Virus record (IMG/VR): IMGVR_UViG_3300009788_000237
Location: 1 to 31,338 of that record
DNA length: 31,338 nucleotides
Strand: one strand, 5' to 3'
Source of the DNA: a virus
Below are positions 30,265 to 31,338 of this stretch, piece by piece (position 1 is the first letter of the stretch; each line of letters opens with the position of its first letter). The position numbers were made by a program, and so were the translations under genes. The notes under the pieces were generated by a model that saw only the letters and a list, made by a program, of their open reading frames with translations, did not search any database and was not told the origin of the DNA.

Positions 30265-31338
30265 TTAAACTTTCTCTAAGTTGTAAAAATAATAACCATT
30301 TTTAACGGTGCGTGTGACACCTGTCCATTTAATAAGACGATAAAAACGTTGTTGAGTCATTTTAAAATCGCCGGTTGCTTCTTGATAATGTTCTAATAAT
30401 TCACTGGTCTTCCATATCATGTTTTCGCGCCCTTTTTCTCTTAAAAACACTGTGATTTCTCTCATTTCATCATTAGCTTGATTATAAAGTTCAATGGTCG
30501 CTTGACTATAATCATTAAAACGTTTGCGTTGATAAATTCTTTCATATCCTTCTAACGCCCAATTTAAGATTCCTGGCGCTTCTTCTATTAGTTTTTCTTT
30601 TAAATGGATATTTTCTTTTCCTACAAATGATTTCACAAACTTTAAAGAAACCATTCTATTTTTTAAAGCGGTATCAATTTCAAAATTAGGAGGCAATTGA
30701 TTAAACGCTATAACCATTTTAGGAATTTGATGAGTGATATAAGGTTGTTGGTGCAATTTTCGCATTTCCATACCTCCTGTAGAACTCATTCGTTTTAATT
30801 CATTAATAACGTTTTTAGAAGTAAAATTGGGAAGTTCGTCAACGAATATCATTTTTTTATTTTCACACAGACTCGAACGTCTTTCAGGGATCAATAAATA
30901 TTCCATAGAACAATCTCCACCTCCAACAAGATATTGAAGGGTATGCGTAATAGTTCCTTTTCCCCCTCGACTGGCGCCAAATAAAAAAAGTATCTTCTCT
31001 AAAGATCTATCATAGGTTAAACAATACCCGAAAAATTCTTGAAGAGTTTGAACTTGTGGGCTTTCTATCATGTTAAAGTAATCTTTTAAAGTTTGTAACC
31101 ATAAAGGGCATTTAGCTTTAGGATTGTACTCATAAGATAATTGAACTTTACTTAAAATGTGGCGGTCATGGGCTTGAAAATCAAATTTTCCTTTTTCTGT
31201 ATTAAAAATTAATAATCCATTTTTTAAATTCATATGTTCTACTTTTTGAACACTATCATAATTGTTCAACATACATGCTTGACTGTACCGTACTAAATCG
31301 TCAACATAAGGACGCGATCTTAAATGCTTTTTCCCCAT
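30265..31338 (-). CDS. D5-like (SF3) replicative helicase/primase C-terminal part, 5' end outside window
   Basis: The visible 357 residues hold a D5/DUF5906-type AAA+ helicase: Walker A GASRGGKGT (121-129), Walker B MIFVDE (163-168), VIAFNQLPPNFE (209-220) with the arginine finger candidate R228, GILNWALEGYERI, and a C-terminal winged-helix-like part (ENMIWKTSELLEHYQEATGD, RFYRLIKWTGVTR). In this family a primase (AEP-like or Toprim) domain usually precedes it, so the gene almost surely continues beyond 31338 and the ATG at the very edge is internal. It unwinds DNA at the replication fork. A truncated copy lies at 26992. Confidence 0.88.
   Translation of the reverse strand: MGKKHLRSRPYVDDLVRYSQACMLNNYDSVQKVEHMNLKNGLLIFNTEKGKFDFQAHDRHILSKVQLSYEYNPKAKCPLWLQTLKDYFNMIESPQVQTLQEFFGYCLTYDRSLEKILFLFGASRGGKGTITHTLQYLVGGGDCSMEYLLIPERRSSLCENKKMIFVDELPNFTSKNVINELKRMSSTGGMEMRKLHQQPYITHQIPKMVIAFNQLPPNFEIDTALKNRMVSLKFVKSFVGKENIHLKEKLIEEAPGILNWALEGYERIYQRKRFNDYSQATIELYNQANDEMREITVFLREKGRENMIWKTSELLEHYQEATGDFKMTQQRFYRLIKWTGVTRTVKNGYYFYNLEKV

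Noticed and set aside
1-31338. Complete circular genome joining position 31338 to 1
   Set aside because: Joining the ends would end the DUF4116-like frame after a few codons and leave the helicase without its usual N-terminal part; open ends are more likely, with the left break inside a repeat array.
30265-31338. True start of the D5-like helicase at the ATG at 31338
   Set aside because: The ATG is exactly at the window edge, no binding site can be seen, and proteins of this family normally carry a primase part upstream.

Overview
The window is most of a tailed double-stranded DNA phage or prophage. It is AT-rich, with about one third G+C judged by eye. The head is of HK97 type: large terminase, portal, MuF-like protein, S78-type protease, HK97-fold capsid and HK97-like connectors. 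The tail is contractile and Mu-like, in the order sheath, tube, frameshifted assembly chaperone, tape measure, then homologues of Mu gp43, gp44, gp45, gp46, gp47 and gp48, then fibres. The standard bacterial code, GGAGG-type ribosome binding sites and TTGACA-N17-TATAAT-like promoters are used throughout. A Mu-type tail and a spanin-like gene suggest a Gram-negative host. The DUF4116-like repeat protein is a family I associate with giant viruses and bacteria of amoebae, so an intracellular or amoeba-associated host is possible, but this is weak inference.

Layout. (1) Positions 1-374, minus strand: a promoter, two micro-ORFs and the start of a DUF4116-like protein made of near-identical 22-residue repeats, cut off by the left edge. 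(2) Positions 375-908: no long gene. It holds oppositely oriented arrays of a 10-bp element on either side of an AT-rich stretch with a central dyad, plus a consensus promoter on each flank. It looks like a replication origin or a two-way control region. (3) Positions 909-23348, plus strand: one tightly packed late operon of packaging, head, connector, tail, baseplate, fibre and probable lysis genes, many overlapping at TAATG or ATGA junctions. No endolysin was found. (4) Positions 23370-31338, minus strand and convergent with the late operon: VRR-NUC nuclease, an acidic micro-protein, family B DNA polymerase, two tRNA genes, a zinc-finger micro-protein, a possible SSB, an SPFH-like membrane protein, a truncated copy of a D5-like helicase, a RadD-like SF2 helicase and the full-length D5-like helicase, open at the right edge.

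The minus-strand genes should copy the genome: polymerase, D5-like helicase, accessory helicase, nuclease and possible SSB. The plus-strand genes package it and build the particle. The most unusual parts are the helically phased iteron/dyad region, the duplicated helicase whose ends have been swapped for neighbouring gene ends, the repeated translation-initiation cassettes in the same operon, a tRNA-Ile with C instead of U at position 33, and several genes under 60 codons.
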